Source: a bacterium
GTDB lineage: Bacteria; Sysuimicrobiota; Sysuimicrobiia; Sysuimicrobiales; Segetimicrobiaceae
DNA: 64,000 bases
Assembly: GCA_035295165.1 (NCBI GenBank)
Contig: DATGJN010000092.1
Span: 83,014-147,013 of the forward strand
Direction of reading: 5' to 3'
Part shown: positions 41,245 to 49,143 of the stretch, piece by piece
Layout of the letters: each line of letters opens with the position of its first letter
Position numbering within the stretch: position 1 is the first letter of the stretch
Translations under genes and position numbers: made by a program
The notes under the pieces: model-generated
The model's database searches: none
What the model was told of the DNA's origin: nothing
The model's input: only the letters and a program-made list of their open reading frames with translations

Positions 41245-41957
41245 CAGCGGCGGTCGCCTTGAGGCTCGCTCCGCGGCCGCCGGTACAGCGCCTCGAGACC
41301 TTCCCGCGTGAACCCCCGAGAACGACAGTACTCGATGATCTCCCGCTCGCGCCGCTCGACCTGCGCGACACCGTCCGCCACGTTGGTGGCGATCTCCGGC
41401 GGGATCAAGAGCACCCCGTGCTGGTCGGCGTGCAGGAGATCGCCCGGGCGCACCGACAGTCCGCCGACCTCGACCGGCTTCCCGAAGTCCACGAGGTGTA
41501 CGTATGCGTGGGAGACCGCCACGCTTCCGGCGAAGAAATGGAAGCCGAGGGCACGCACCTCGTCCAGGTCCCGCACGCTGCCGTCGGTCACGGTGCCGAC
41601 GCAGCCCAGCGCCAAGTGGATGTTACTCTGCACCTCGCCCCAGTACGCGCCGATACCGGCCGGGACGTCCAGGTCGTGCAGCACGATGATCCGCGGCGCG
41701 GGGATCTGTTCGATCGCACGCCACATCGCGAAGCGGTGCTCGTCGGCGTCCTTGGGAGGGCGCTCCGCAGCGCGGCACGTTGCGGTGAACGCGTACCCGA
41801 CCATCGCGCCGAGGTCGGGGAAGATGCAGCGGATCTGGCTGGACATGAACCCGGCCGTGCGCGGCCTGACGTTGAACACCTCCACGCCGTTCGACAAGGC
41901 GGGGGTGGGGATCGTCCGAAGCCGCGCGAGCAGGTCGGGAGATAACGGGGTGGCCAT
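41244..41957 (-). CDS. RraA-like / HMG aldolase-type protein
   Basis: The 237-residue protein follows the RraA-like fold shared by 4-hydroxy-4-methyl-2-oxoglutarate aldolases and RNase E inhibitors. The key segment is GTVTDGSVRDLDEVRALGFH, containing the substrate-binding Arg and metal Asp, with VRPGDLLHADQHGVLLIPPE further on. As it heads an operon with a 2-oxo-acid ThDP enzyme, an aldolase role in aromatic or 2-oxo-acid breakdown is more likely than RNase control. The ATG has GGAGGGT upstream on the minus strand. Confidence 0.8.
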   Translation of the reverse strand: MATPLSPDLLARLRTIPTPALSNGVEVFNVRPRTAGFMSSQIRCIFPDLGAMVGYAFTATCRAAERPPKDADEHRFAMWRAIEQIPAPRIIVLHDLDVPAGIGAYWGEVQSNIHLALGCVGTVTDGSVRDLDEVRALGFHFFAGSVAVSHAYVHLVDFGKPVEVGGLSVRPGDLLHADQHGVLLIPPEIATNVADGVAQVERREREIIEYCRSRGFTREGLEALYRRPRSEPQGDRR

Positions 41958-42138
41958 TGCGACCCTCCGGTGATCGTGTTGTGCGATCCTGGCGACACAT
42001 TCTCGCGCCGACGAGAGGACACCTCTCGCGGGCCCGTCGCGCGCCGGCGCCGACGTTCGCGGCACCGCCCGGCGTCGCGAAGCCTGCGCACGTCTCCCAG
42101 GAGCGCTTCGCGTGGACCGGTGATCGGGAGCCGCGGTG

Positions 42139-43338
42139 ATGGCTCAGTGGCAACGCAACCTCTACACGCTGTGGGCGGCCCAGTTTCTCGCCATGGTCGG
42201 GTTGTCGCTCATCGTGCCGTTTATGCCGCTCTACATCGGCACGCTCGGGGTGGCGCCGCTCGAGGCCGTGGAGCGGTGGAGCGGCATCCTGTTCGCGGCG
42301 CCGTTCTTCGCGCAGGCCCTCGCGGCCCCGCTCTGGGGCATGCTCGGCGACCGCTACGGCCGCAAGATCATGGTCATCCGCGCCCTGGGCGGCATCGGGT
42401 TCACGAACCTCCTCGCCGCGTTCGTGCTCAACGTGTGGCAGCTGCTGGCGCTCCGGGCGCTGCAGGGCGGTGTGAGCGGTTTCGTCGCCGCAACGAACGC
42501 CCTCGTCTCCTCGGCGATGCCGCGGGACCGCCTCGGCGCGGCGATGGGCTTGCTGCAGACGTCGATGACTGCGGGGAGCGTCATCGGCCCGTTGATCGGG
42601 GGTGGGTTGGCCGACCTGCTGGGCTATCGCCATGTGTTCGTCGTGAATGGGCTGCTGTGCTGGGTCGCGGCGGCGGTGGTCCTGCGCGGTGTCCGCGAGC
42701 CCGCCGTGGCACGCGTCCAGGTTGCGCGGCCGGGCGTGCGTGAGAACTTCGCCTACTTCTTCGGGTCGCCCGCGCTTCGGACGACCGGCCTCCTGCTGTG
42801 CGCGAGCCAGATGGCGGTGATGGTGGTGGAGCCGATCTTTCCGATCTACGTGCAGACGCTGGGCGTGCCGACGGCGCGTGTCGCGACCGTCGCCGGCGTG
42901 CTGTTCTCCGTGACGGGGATCACCGCCATCCTGGGCGCGCCCGTGTGGGGGCGGGCGTCCGATCGGTCGGGCGAGGCGCGCGTGCTCGTGATCGTGCTCT
43001 GGGGGGCGTGCTTCGCGTACGCCCTGCAAGCAGGCGTGCACTCGCCGTACACGCTCTTGGTATTTCGGGCACTGCTCGGGTTCTTCGTGGCGGGCGTGCT
43101 GCCGCCGCTGTTCGCGATCGTCGCCCGGGTCACGCCGGCCGAGCGCCTCGGGGCGATCATGGGGTTGACAAGCAGCACCATCATGGTGGGGAACCTGATC
43201 GGGCCCATCGTGGGCGGTCTGTGCGCCGCCGCGTTCGGGATCCGGCCGGTGTTCGGGATGGCGGCAGCGATCCTGGCGATCTGCGCGGCCGGGACGCGCG
43301 GGCTTGGGCGAGCGAGGCAGGAGCCCGACGGCCCGTAG
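42139..43338 (+). CDS. Major facilitator superfamily transporter
   Basis: This 399-residue membrane protein has 12 hydrophobic helices and the MFS loop motif GDRYGRKIMVIRALGG between helices 2 and 3, plus a second copy-like GRASDRSGEARVL in the other half. It resembles drug/proton antiporters of the DHA1 type. A preceding GTG (42136) gives one more residue. It lies divergently from the RraA-like/ThDP operon and may export an aromatic or 2-oxo acid, but this is only positional. Confidence 0.85.
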   Translation: MAQWQRNLYTLWAAQFLAMVGLSLIVPFMPLYIGTLGVAPLEAVERWSGILFAAPFFAQALAAPLWGMLGDRYGRKIMVIRALGGIGFTNLLAAFVLNVWQLLALRALQGGVSGFVAATNALVSSAMPRDRLGAAMGLLQTSMTAGSVIGPLIGGGLADLLGYRHVFVVNGLLCWVAAAVVLRGVREPAVARVQVARPGVRENFAYFFGSPALRTTGLLLCASQMAVMVVEPIFPIYVQTLGVPTARVATVAGVLFSVTGITAILGAPVWGRASDRSGEARVLVIVLWGACFAYALQAGVHSPYTLLVFRALLGFFVAGVLPPLFAIVARVTPAERLGAIMGLTSSTIMVGNLIGPIVGGLCAAAFGIRPVFGMAAAILAICAAGTRGLGRARQEPDGP

Positions 43339-43365
43339 GCATATTGTGAGTCCTGGAGGGAACGC

Positions 43366-44298
43366 GTGACCGGAGGCTTTGTCGGCTTTGCGATGCGCCG
43401 GATCGTGGCGGCGATCCCGACGTTGTTCGGGGTCACGCTGATTGTGTTCTTCATGATTCGGATGCTGCCCGGTGACCCCGCGCGCCTCCTCGCCGGACTG
43501 AACGCCACCGAGGACGAGGTCAACCACATCCGGGTCCAGCTCGGGCTGACGCAGCCGCTGCCGGTGCAGTATGAGATCTTCATGGAGAACCTGGTGCGCG
43601 GCAATCTCGGCAACTCCGTGGTCACGCAGGCGCCGGTCTCGTACGAGATCGCGACGCGGTTGCCGGCGACCGCGTTGCTCGCCGCGACGGCCACGCTGAT
43701 CGCGGTGGTCTTCGGCATCGTGTCCGGGATCGTCGTCAGCACGCGGCAGTACACGTCCACGGACTACCTGGTGACGGTGCTCGCGCTGGCCGGCATCAGC
43801 ATCCCGGTGTTCTGGGGCGGGCTGATGCTGATGGTCGTGTTCGCGGTGTGGCTGCACCTGCTGCCCGCGGGCGGCGACGCCGCGGCGACCAGCCTCGTGC
43901 TGCCGTCGATCGCGCTCTCGGCCTTTGCGTTGGCCACGATCGAGCGGCAGACGCGGAGCAGCATGCTCGAGACGCTGCATCAGGACTACGTCCGCACGGC
44001 GCGCGCGAAGGGGCTCGGCGAGCGTGTCGTCGTGTACCGCCACGCGCTGCGCAACTCATTGATTCCGGTCATCACCGTGACCGGGCTCCAGGCGGCGACC
44101 CTGCTGGGCGGGGCGATCGTCACGGAGCGGACGTTCTCGTGGCCGGGGATCGGCACCCTGCTCGTCAATGCGATCCAGGCGCGCGACTACCCGATTATCC
44201 AGGGCGTCGTGCTCCTGTTCGCCGTCACGTTTCTCGTCGTTAACCTGGCCGTGGACATTCTCTATGGCTACATCGACCCGCGCATTCGATACAGTTGA
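43366..44298 (+). CDS. Dpp/Opp-type ABC permease (DppB-like), second set
   Basis: This 310-residue DppB-type permease has MLPGDPARLLAGLNATEDEV in the first periplasmic loop, the EAA loop QDYVRTARAKGLGERVVVYR, and C-terminal RDYPIIQGVVLLFAVTFLVV. The GTG start has CTGGAGGG upstream. It overlaps the following gene by 35 bases, so translation is coupled. No substrate-binding protein or ATPase accompanies this second pair. Confidence 0.9.
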   Translation: MTGGFVGFAMRRIVAAIPTLFGVTLIVFFMIRMLPGDPARLLAGLNATEDEVNHIRVQLGLTQPLPVQYEIFMENLVRGNLGNSVVTQAPVSYEIATRLPATALLAATATLIAVVFGIVSGIVVSTRQYTSTDYLVTVLALAGISIPVFWGGLMLMVVFAVWLHLLPAGGDAAATSLVLPSIALSAFALATIERQTRSSMLETLHQDYVRTARAKGLGERVVVYRHALRNSLIPVITVTGLQAATLLGGAIVTERTFSWPGIGTLLVNAIQARDYPIIQGVVLLFAVTFLVVNLAVDILYGYIDPRIRYS

Positions 44299-45160
44299 GC
44301 GCCCGGCGGAGCGGGTGTTCCACCACCCGCTCGCGATCCTCCGCCGGCTCCGGCGGAACAAGATTGCAATGGTCGGGCTGGTGATCCTCCTGGTGATGGT
44401 TGCCTCGGCCACGCTCGCGGGCGCGATCCTGCCATACAATCCGGACACCGCGGACTTCAACGCGGTGTTGCAGCCGCCGGCCCTCGCCCATCCGTTCGGT
44501 ACAGATCAGCTCGGGCGTGACCTGCTGACGCGCGTCGTGTACGGCGGTCGATTCTCGCTTCTGATCGGCGTGATTTCCGTCGTAGTCGCGCTCGCCGCCG
44601 GCGTGCCCCTCGGGCTTGTGTCCGGGTACTACGGCGGCGCGGTGGACATCGTGATCGGGCGCGTCGTCGACGTCATGCTGGCGTTCCCCGGCTTTCTCCT
44701 CGCCCTGACGCTGATCAGCGTGCTTGGGGTGGGCCTGACGAACGTGATTCTCAGTGTGGGCATCGCGACCGTCCCGGTGTACGTGCGCCTCATCCGCGGT
44801 GTCGCGCTGTCCACGCGCGAGCTGACGTACGTCGAGTCGGCGCGCTCGATCGGGATGAACGACTGGCGGATCATGGTCAAGCACGTGCTGCCGAGCACCG
44901 CGGCCCCGCTGATCGTGCAGTCGACCATTCAGGTTGGGGTGGCGATCCTGACGGCGGCCGCGCTCGGGTTTCTCGGCCTCGGCGTGAAACCGCCGACTCC
45001 GGAGTGGGGGACGATGTTGGGAGACGCCGTGAACTACCTGCTCGCCTCGTGGTTCATCGCGACATTCCCGGGGCTTGCGATCTTCCTCTCGGTCATGGCG
45101 TTCAACCTGCTCGGCGACGGCCTCCGCGATGCGCTCGACCCGCGGATGAAGGTCCTGTAG
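44264..45160 (+). CDS. Dpp/Opp-type ABC permease (DppC-like), second set
   Basis: This 298-residue DppC-type permease has FGTDQLGRDLLTRVVYGGRF, the EAA loop RELTYVESARSIGMNDWRIM, and a C-terminal AALGFLGLGVKPPTPEWGTM. I chose ATG 44264, inside the upstream permease gene, because it leaves the usual cytoplasmic N-terminus before helix 1. A longer frame open from 44168 would overlap more and lacks a ribosome site. As with the first set, ATPases must come from elsewhere. A 319-base gap follows, GC-rich until the dinB control region. Confidence 0.88.
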   Translation: MATSTRAFDTVERPAERVFHHPLAILRRLRRNKIAMVGLVILLVMVASATLAGAILPYNPDTADFNAVLQPPALAHPFGTDQLGRDLLTRVVYGGRFSLLIGVISVVVALAAGVPLGLVSGYYGGAVDIVIGRVVDVMLAFPGFLLALTLISVLGVGLTNVILSVGIATVPVYVRLIRGVALSTRELTYVESARSIGMNDWRIMVKHVLPSTAAPLIVQSTIQVGVAILTAAALGFLGLGVKPPTPEWGTMLGDAVNYLLASWFIATFPGLAIFLSVMAFNLLGDGLRDALDPRMKVL

Positions 45161-45394
45161 GACATTCGAACGGAACGACAATCGATCGAGCTGGTCGCGC
45201 CACGGGGCGCCGACACGCAGCAACCGCTCGTCCGGCGTCGGCACGTGCGGACGCGGAGCGGACGGCCTTTGCCCGGCGAAGTCCCGTTTGTCGCGGCCGG
45301 CGTTCCGCCTGCCTTCAAAACATGTCGGGACAACGTTCCTTGTTGCTGATTCTCCCATTGACGGTCGCCCGACACCCGTGACGTCCGCCGGCTC

Positions 45395-45423
45395 TTGACC
45401 GTTCCCGTGCCCCACGCTAGTAT
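45395..45423 (+). promoter_or_regulatory. Sigma-70 promoter of dinB
   Basis: TTGACC (45395-45400) and TAGTAT (45418-45423) are spaced by 17 bases. The start near 45430 is immediately followed by the LexA-type dyad. The preceding 230 bases (from 45161) show no gene or repeat. Confidence 0.75.
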
Positions 45424-45432
45424 GGGGTCGAA

Positions 45433-45450
45433 TACGAACGTGCGTTCGTA
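45433..45450. promoter_or_regulatory. LexA (SOS) box of the Gram-positive type
   Basis: TACGAACGTGCGTTCGTA is a perfect dyad with 8-base arms. Its core CGAACGTGCGTTCG fits the Bacillus/Actinobacteria/Chloroflexi LexA pattern CGAAC-N4-GTTCG. It covers about +3 to +20 of the dinB promoter, so LexA binding would block transcription until DNA damage. Confidence 0.88.
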
Positions 45451-45479
45451 GTCAAAGGCTCGTCGCGCCGGAGGCGAGG

Positions 45480-46679
45480 ATGAGGGCGGATCGCACGATC
45501 GCCCACGTGGATATGGACGCGTTCTATGCGTCCATCGAGGTTCGGGACACCCCGAGCCTACGCGGGCGGCCGGTGATCGTCGGCGCCCCTCCGGACGCCC
45601 GCGGCGTGGTCGCGGCAGCATCATACGAGGCACGCAGATATGGCGTGCACTCCGCGATGCCGTCGCGGGAGGCGGGCGCGCGGTGTCCGCACGCCGTGTT
45701 TCTTCCCGTGGACATGGACAAGTACCGTACCGTGTCCGCGGAACTGTTCGAGCTCCTTGGCACGTTCACGCCCCAGGTCGAGCCGCTCTCGATCGACGAA
45801 GCGTTCCTGGATCTCACGGGGTGCCCAGTGCCGATCGATGCCCCCGCGGCCGCCGGGACGCGCGAGGACCCGGGTCTTTCGATCGCCGCCGCGATCAAGG
45901 CGCGCATTCGCCGCGCCCTCGGCCTGCCCGTGTCCCTCGGCGTCGCCCCGAACAAGTTTCTCGCCAAGCTGGCGAGCGAACTTGCGAAGCCCGACGGGTT
46001 GCGGCGCGTCTATCCCGACGAGGTGCAGTCGACGCTCGATCCGCTGCCGGTGACCGCGTTGTGGGGGGTGGGCAAGGAGATGCGCCAGCGGCTTGCGGCG
46101 CTCGGTGTCTCCACCGTGGGGGCGCTGCGGCGCACGCCGACCTCGGTGTTGCGCGCGGCCGTCGGATCTTCGGCGGAGCATCTGGCGCAGCTCAGTCGCG
46201 GACTCGACGACCGTGAGGTCGTCACGTCGCAGGACGCTAAGTCGATCGGACGCGAGACCACGTTCGACCAGGACACGGACTCGCTGGACACGCTCGGACG
46301 CGTCTTGGCGGAGTTGGTTGAGGATGTTGCGCGACGGTTGCGCGCCGACGGCGCTCTCGCAGCCACGGTGACGCTCAAGGTGCGCTACGCCGACTTCCGG
46401 ACGATCACGCGCGCCACCACGCTGGCGTGGCCGACAGACGCCGGTGCCGATCTCCGCGATGTCGTCTCCCGGATGTGGGACCGTCTGCAACCGCTCGAGC
46501 GGTCGGTCAGGCTGCTCGGGGTCAGTGCCTCACGGCTCTCCCGGGCGGCGTCCAAACAGTTGCTGTTGTTCGGGAGCGGTGAACGGCGGGACCGCGTGGA
46601 CCGCGTCGTGGATGCGATCAATACGCGCTTCGGCGGCGGCACCGTCCGTCAGGCGCGCCTCGTAGGTCCGGGCGAATAG
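45480..46679 (+). CDS. dinB: DNA polymerase IV (Y-family translesion polymerase)
   Basis: This 399-residue error-prone polymerase bypasses damaged bases. The catalytic palm motifs are intact: HVDMDAFYASIE with the first metal aspartate, SYEARRYGVHSAMPS, and LSIDEAFLDLTG with the second acidic pair. Thumb helix-hairpin-helix (LWGVGKEMRQRLAALGVST) and little finger follow. A clamp-binding peptide QLLLFG lies at about residue 359, near the C-terminus. The ATG has GGAGGCGAGG upstream. Control by LexA is indicated by the dyad 30 bases before the start. Confidence 0.95.
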   Translation: MRADRTIAHVDMDAFYASIEVRDTPSLRGRPVIVGAPPDARGVVAAASYEARRYGVHSAMPSREAGARCPHAVFLPVDMDKYRTVSAELFELLGTFTPQVEPLSIDEAFLDLTGCPVPIDAPAAAGTREDPGLSIAAAIKARIRRALGLPVSLGVAPNKFLAKLASELAKPDGLRRVYPDEVQSTLDPLPVTALWGVGKEMRQRLAALGVSTVGALRRTPTSVLRAAVGSSAEHLAQLSRGLDDREVVTSQDAKSIGRETTFDQDTDSLDTLGRVLAELVEDVARRLRADGALAATVTLKVRYADFRTITRATTLAWPTDAGADLRDVVSRMWDRLQPLERSVRLLGVSASRLSRAASKQLLLFGSGERRDRVDRVVDAINTRFGGGTVRQARLVGPGE

Positions 46680-46767
46680 CTGCGGGGTCCCGCGTGCGCC
46701 CCGCGTTGGATCGCCGCGACTCTGCTGCCGGGTCGCGAGCGCTCGGCGCCCAGCGGCCCCGGTCGTG

Positions 46768-46803
46768 ACCGCCCGGCGCGCTGGGCGGTGGGGTTCCGAC
46801 CCC
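46768..46803. terminator. Two adjacent hairpins between convergent genes
   Basis: ACCGCCC (46768-46774) can pair with GGGCGGT (46783-46789), directly followed by GGGGT-TCCG-ACCCC (46790-46803). They lie between the convergent dinB and hpt genes and could end both transcripts. There is no U-tract. Confidence 0.35.
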
Positions 46804-46820
46804 GAACGGAAGCGCGGAAC

Positions 46821-47411
46821 TCAGGTCGTGTCGGGAACCGGTTGAGGGCGCGTTCCGCCCGCCGCCGCGAGCACCTCGTCGTTTAACACCCCGATGAAGG
46901 GGAGGTGCCGGTAGCGCTCCCGGTAGTCGAGGCCGTACCCGACCACGAACCGATCGGGGATCTCGAACCCGCGGTAGCCGATCTCAAGGGTATCCAGAAT
47001 GCGCCGGTACGGCCGATCAAGCAGGGTACAGATCCGGAGCGTGGCCGGCGAACGCGCTTGCAGCAGGCGGACAAGATAGCCCGCCGTTAAGCCGGTATCG
47101 ATCACGTCCTCGACCAGCAACACGTCGCGGCCCGTGATCTCTACGTCGAGATCCTTGATGAGGCGCACGACGCCGCTCTTCGCCCGCGCGGTGCCGTAGG
47201 TCGTGATCGCCATGAAGTCGATCTCGGTCTGGACCTCGATCGCCCGGCTCAGATCAGTCAGAAAGTACACGGCGCCCTTGAGTACGGACACCAGGAGCGG
47301 TACGCGGTCGACGTAGTCGCGCGAGATCGCGGCGCCGAGGTCTCGCACCCGCGCCGCAATCTGCTCGTGGGTGAGCAGGACCTCCCGAACATCCTGGGCC
47401 GGGGCGTTCAC
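46821..47411 (-). CDS. hpt: Hypoxanthine phosphoribosyltransferase
   Basis: This 196-residue purine salvage enzyme makes IMP or GMP from hypoxanthine or guanine and PRPP. The PRPP loop is VLLVEDVIDTGLT, the pyrophosphate loop is SVLKGAVYFLTDL, and the purine-binding PDRFVVGYGLDYRERYR region is complete. The metal-side DRPYRR segment is also present. Its ATG overlaps the stop of the upstream nuclease-like gene by 4 bases, so the two form one operon. Hpt is often next to tilS and ftsH; that context is absent here. Confidence 0.94.
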   Translation of the reverse strand: MNAPAQDVREVLLTHEQIAARVRDLGAAISRDYVDRVPLLVSVLKGAVYFLTDLSRAIEVQTEIDFMAITTYGTARAKSGVVRLIKDLDVEITGRDVLLVEDVIDTGLTAGYLVRLLQARSPATLRICTLLDRPYRRILDTLEIGYRGFEIPDRFVVGYGLDYRERYRHLPFIGVLNDEVLAAAGGTRPQPVPDTT

Positions 47412-47770
47412 CGGCTGACCGTCGCGGGTTCCAGACCGTACTTCAGCGCGAGCTGCCGAAAATCGCGTCCGTAGAAGATCTTGATATGCACATCTGGGTA
47501 AAGTTCACGTAGGCGCCGCACCTTGCGATTCTTCTTCGTGACGAGGCTCTGCTTCAGGGTCGTGAGCTCGATGAACAGATCCAGGTCGGGCAGATAGAAA
47601 TCCGGGCTGAAGCTCTCAAGAATCCGCCCCTGGTCATCCCATCGGAGGGGGAACGTCCGGGGCTCGTATTCCCAGCGAATCCCGTAGAAGTCGAGGATTC
47701 GTGCGAACTCGGCCTCGCTCGCGTGTGCAAACGTCGCCGAGCCGGCCGTCGCGCTTACGGAGTCCTTCAC
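47408..47770 (-). CDS. Small PD-(D/E)xK-like protein of unknown role
   Basis: This 120-residue protein has a core typical of restriction-endonuclease-like folds: FSPDFYLPDLDLFIELTTLK, containing D, then E-L-T, then a lysine, followed by KNRKVRRLRELYPDVHIKIF. This resembles Holliday-resolvase or Vsr-type single-domain nucleases. The start HASEAEFARILDFYGIRWEY is the alpha helix that usually precedes the core. The start is GTG with a GGAGG about 13 bases upstream. It heads the operon with hpt; no other restriction or repair gene adjoins. Nuclease activity is inference from the pattern. Confidence 0.6.
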   Translation of the reverse strand: MKDSVSATAGSATFAHASEAEFARILDFYGIRWEYEPRTFPLRWDDQGRILESFSPDFYLPDLDLFIELTTLKQSLVTKKNRKVRRLRELYPDVHIKIFYGRDFRQLALKYGLEPATVSR

Positions 47771-47808
47771 TGTCCGGCTGGTTCCTCCGCGGAGCTGCTC
47801 TGGACGTC

Positions 47809-47837
47809 AGTATAGACGGGGGTGTACAAATAATCAA
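47809..47837 (-). promoter_or_regulatory. Sigma-70 promoter of the nuclease-like gene and hpt
   Basis: On the minus strand TTGATT (47837-47832) and TATACT (47814-47809) are spaced by exactly 17 bases. Transcription would begin near 47802, about 30 bases before the GTG start. The region is AT-rich. Confidence 0.6.
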
Positions 47838-47869
47838 GTAATCAAGGACAAATAATCCTACAATCAAGG
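47832..47869. repeat. AATCAAG repeat cluster between divergent genes
   Basis: AATCAAG occurs at 47832-47838 and as AATCAAGG at 47840-47847 and 47862-47869, in the same direction, with 8- and 22-base steps. The first copy overlaps the -35 of the minus-strand promoter. It could be a binding site array controlling one or both divergent genes. Confidence 0.5.
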
Positions 47870-47921
47870 AGAGGTTCCACCAAGCGGCGAACGTCTCGGT
47901 GGCGCAAGGAGGCGTGTATCT

Positions 47922-49097
47922 ATGACCACCACACCGACCCCGGCCAGGCCTGAGACGCCCGGGTCCGGCCACGAGCTGGAGCGCTTCGTGCAGCAGTTGC
48001 GCAGCACTGACGTGACGCTGCGGAGCGATGCTGCGCATGCGCTCGGCAAGTTGGCCGACGAAGGGGCGGTGCCTGCGTTGGCCGAGGCACTCCACGATCA
48101 GGATGAGTATGTCCGAAAGAGTGCCGTGATCGCGCTGCGCCGGATTGGCGGTCACCGGGCGATGGAAGCGATGCGCGTCGCGCTCGCCGACCGCTCGGAG
48201 CAGGTGTGCGTGCAGGCGGTCAAGGGGCTCGGCGAGCTCCGCGATGCCGGGGCCGTCGAGGCCCTCGTCAAGGTGCTCGCCCGGCGCGAGCGATCGCTGG
48301 TCTCCGCTGCGACGGAGGCACTGTCTCGGATCGGCGCCGAAGCCGTCCCCGCCCTCATGGAGGCGTTCAAGGATCGCTACCTCAGGCGGCGCATCGGTCC
48401 GCAGGTCTGGCGTATCCTGACCGACATGGGGCCGCGCATCGTGGAGCCGCTGCTCGCGGTGCTCGGCGACGAGAACTACTACGTCAAGCTGACGGCCCTG
48501 ACGATCTTGGGTCGTGTCGGCGATCGGCGCGTCGTGGTGCCGATGGTGCAGACGTTCCTGACGGACCCGCGGTTGCAGGAGACCGTGGTCGGGACCGTCG
48601 GGCGGCTCGAGGAGCGCGGGGTGCTGGCGATGCCGGCCGGCGATCGCGACGCGTTGTTGCCGGCAGAGGTGGTGCAGGCGTTCGCGCAGGGCGATCGCGA
48701 GGCGGTGCTTGCGTCGCTCCACAGCGCGATGGAGAACCCGAGCGGCAAGGTGCGGCGGTTCGCGCTCAAGGCGCTGTACGGGCTGCTCGGGGACGCATCG
48801 TTCGAACCGTTGCTGCGCTATCTCGCGGACGACGACCCGGACGTCAAGCGACTCTCGATCCGCCTGCTCAGCAAGCTGCGGGACAAGCGCGTCATCGAGC
48901 CGCTCGTCGATCTGCTGCTGCGAGACGGCGGGCAGGTCGAGGAGGCCATCTGGGACGCGCTCAAGATGCTCACGAACCTTCACGAGTACGAGGAGCTACG
49001 GAAGCGCGTCGCCCGCGAAAAGGCGGGGACCCGGCCGGTCGTGAAGACGTATAAGAAGAAGGACGTGTCACCGGACTGGTGGCGAGATCAAGATTGA
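47922..49097 (+). CDS. HEAT-repeat protein
   Basis: The 391-residue protein is made of about nine HEAT/PBS-lyase-type helical repeats from residue 18 onward, with recurring patterns such as LRSDAAHALGKLADEGAVPA, VRKSAVIALRRIGGHRAMEA and VKRLSIRLLSKLRDKRVIEP. Such solenoids act as protein-binding scaffolds. The N-terminus is Thr/Pro-rich and the C-terminus basic (VVKTYKKKDVSPDWW). There is no export signal. The ATG has AAGGAGG 9 bases upstream. No binding partner is evident; phycobilisome lyase activity is not implied. Confidence 0.85.
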   Translation: MTTTPTPARPETPGSGHELERFVQQLRSTDVTLRSDAAHALGKLADEGAVPALAEALHDQDEYVRKSAVIALRRIGGHRAMEAMRVALADRSEQVCVQAVKGLGELRDAGAVEALVKVLARRERSLVSAATEALSRIGAEAVPALMEAFKDRYLRRRIGPQVWRILTDMGPRIVEPLLAVLGDENYYVKLTALTILGRVGDRRVVVPMVQTFLTDPRLQETVVGTVGRLEERGVLAMPAGDRDALLPAEVVQAFAQGDREAVLASLHSAMENPSGKVRRFALKALYGLLGDASFEPLLRYLADDDPDVKRLSIRLLSKLRDKRVIEPLVDLLLRDGGQVEEAIWDALKMLTNLHEYEELRKRVAREKAGTRPVVKTYKKKDVSPDWWRDQD

Positions 49098-49104
49098 GCG
49101 CGCA

Positions 49105-49139
49105 GATCGTCGGGCGCCGCTTCGTCCGGCGCCGCGATC
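49105..49139 (+). terminator. Hairpin after the HEAT-repeat gene
   Basis: GGCGCCG (49113-49119) pairs with CGGCGCC (49127-49133), inside an outer GATCG/CGATC pair (49105-49109, 49135-49139). It lies 8 bases after the stop and 5 before the next ATG. It may be a terminator or a structure limiting translation of the macro-domain gene. Confidence 0.4.
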
Positions 49140-49143
49140 GTGC

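Noticed and set aside
41623..44043. An 806-codon minus-strand open frame over the MFS and permease genes
   Set aside because: Histidine- and arginine-rich antisense translation; the plus-strand genes show membrane helices and EAA loops.
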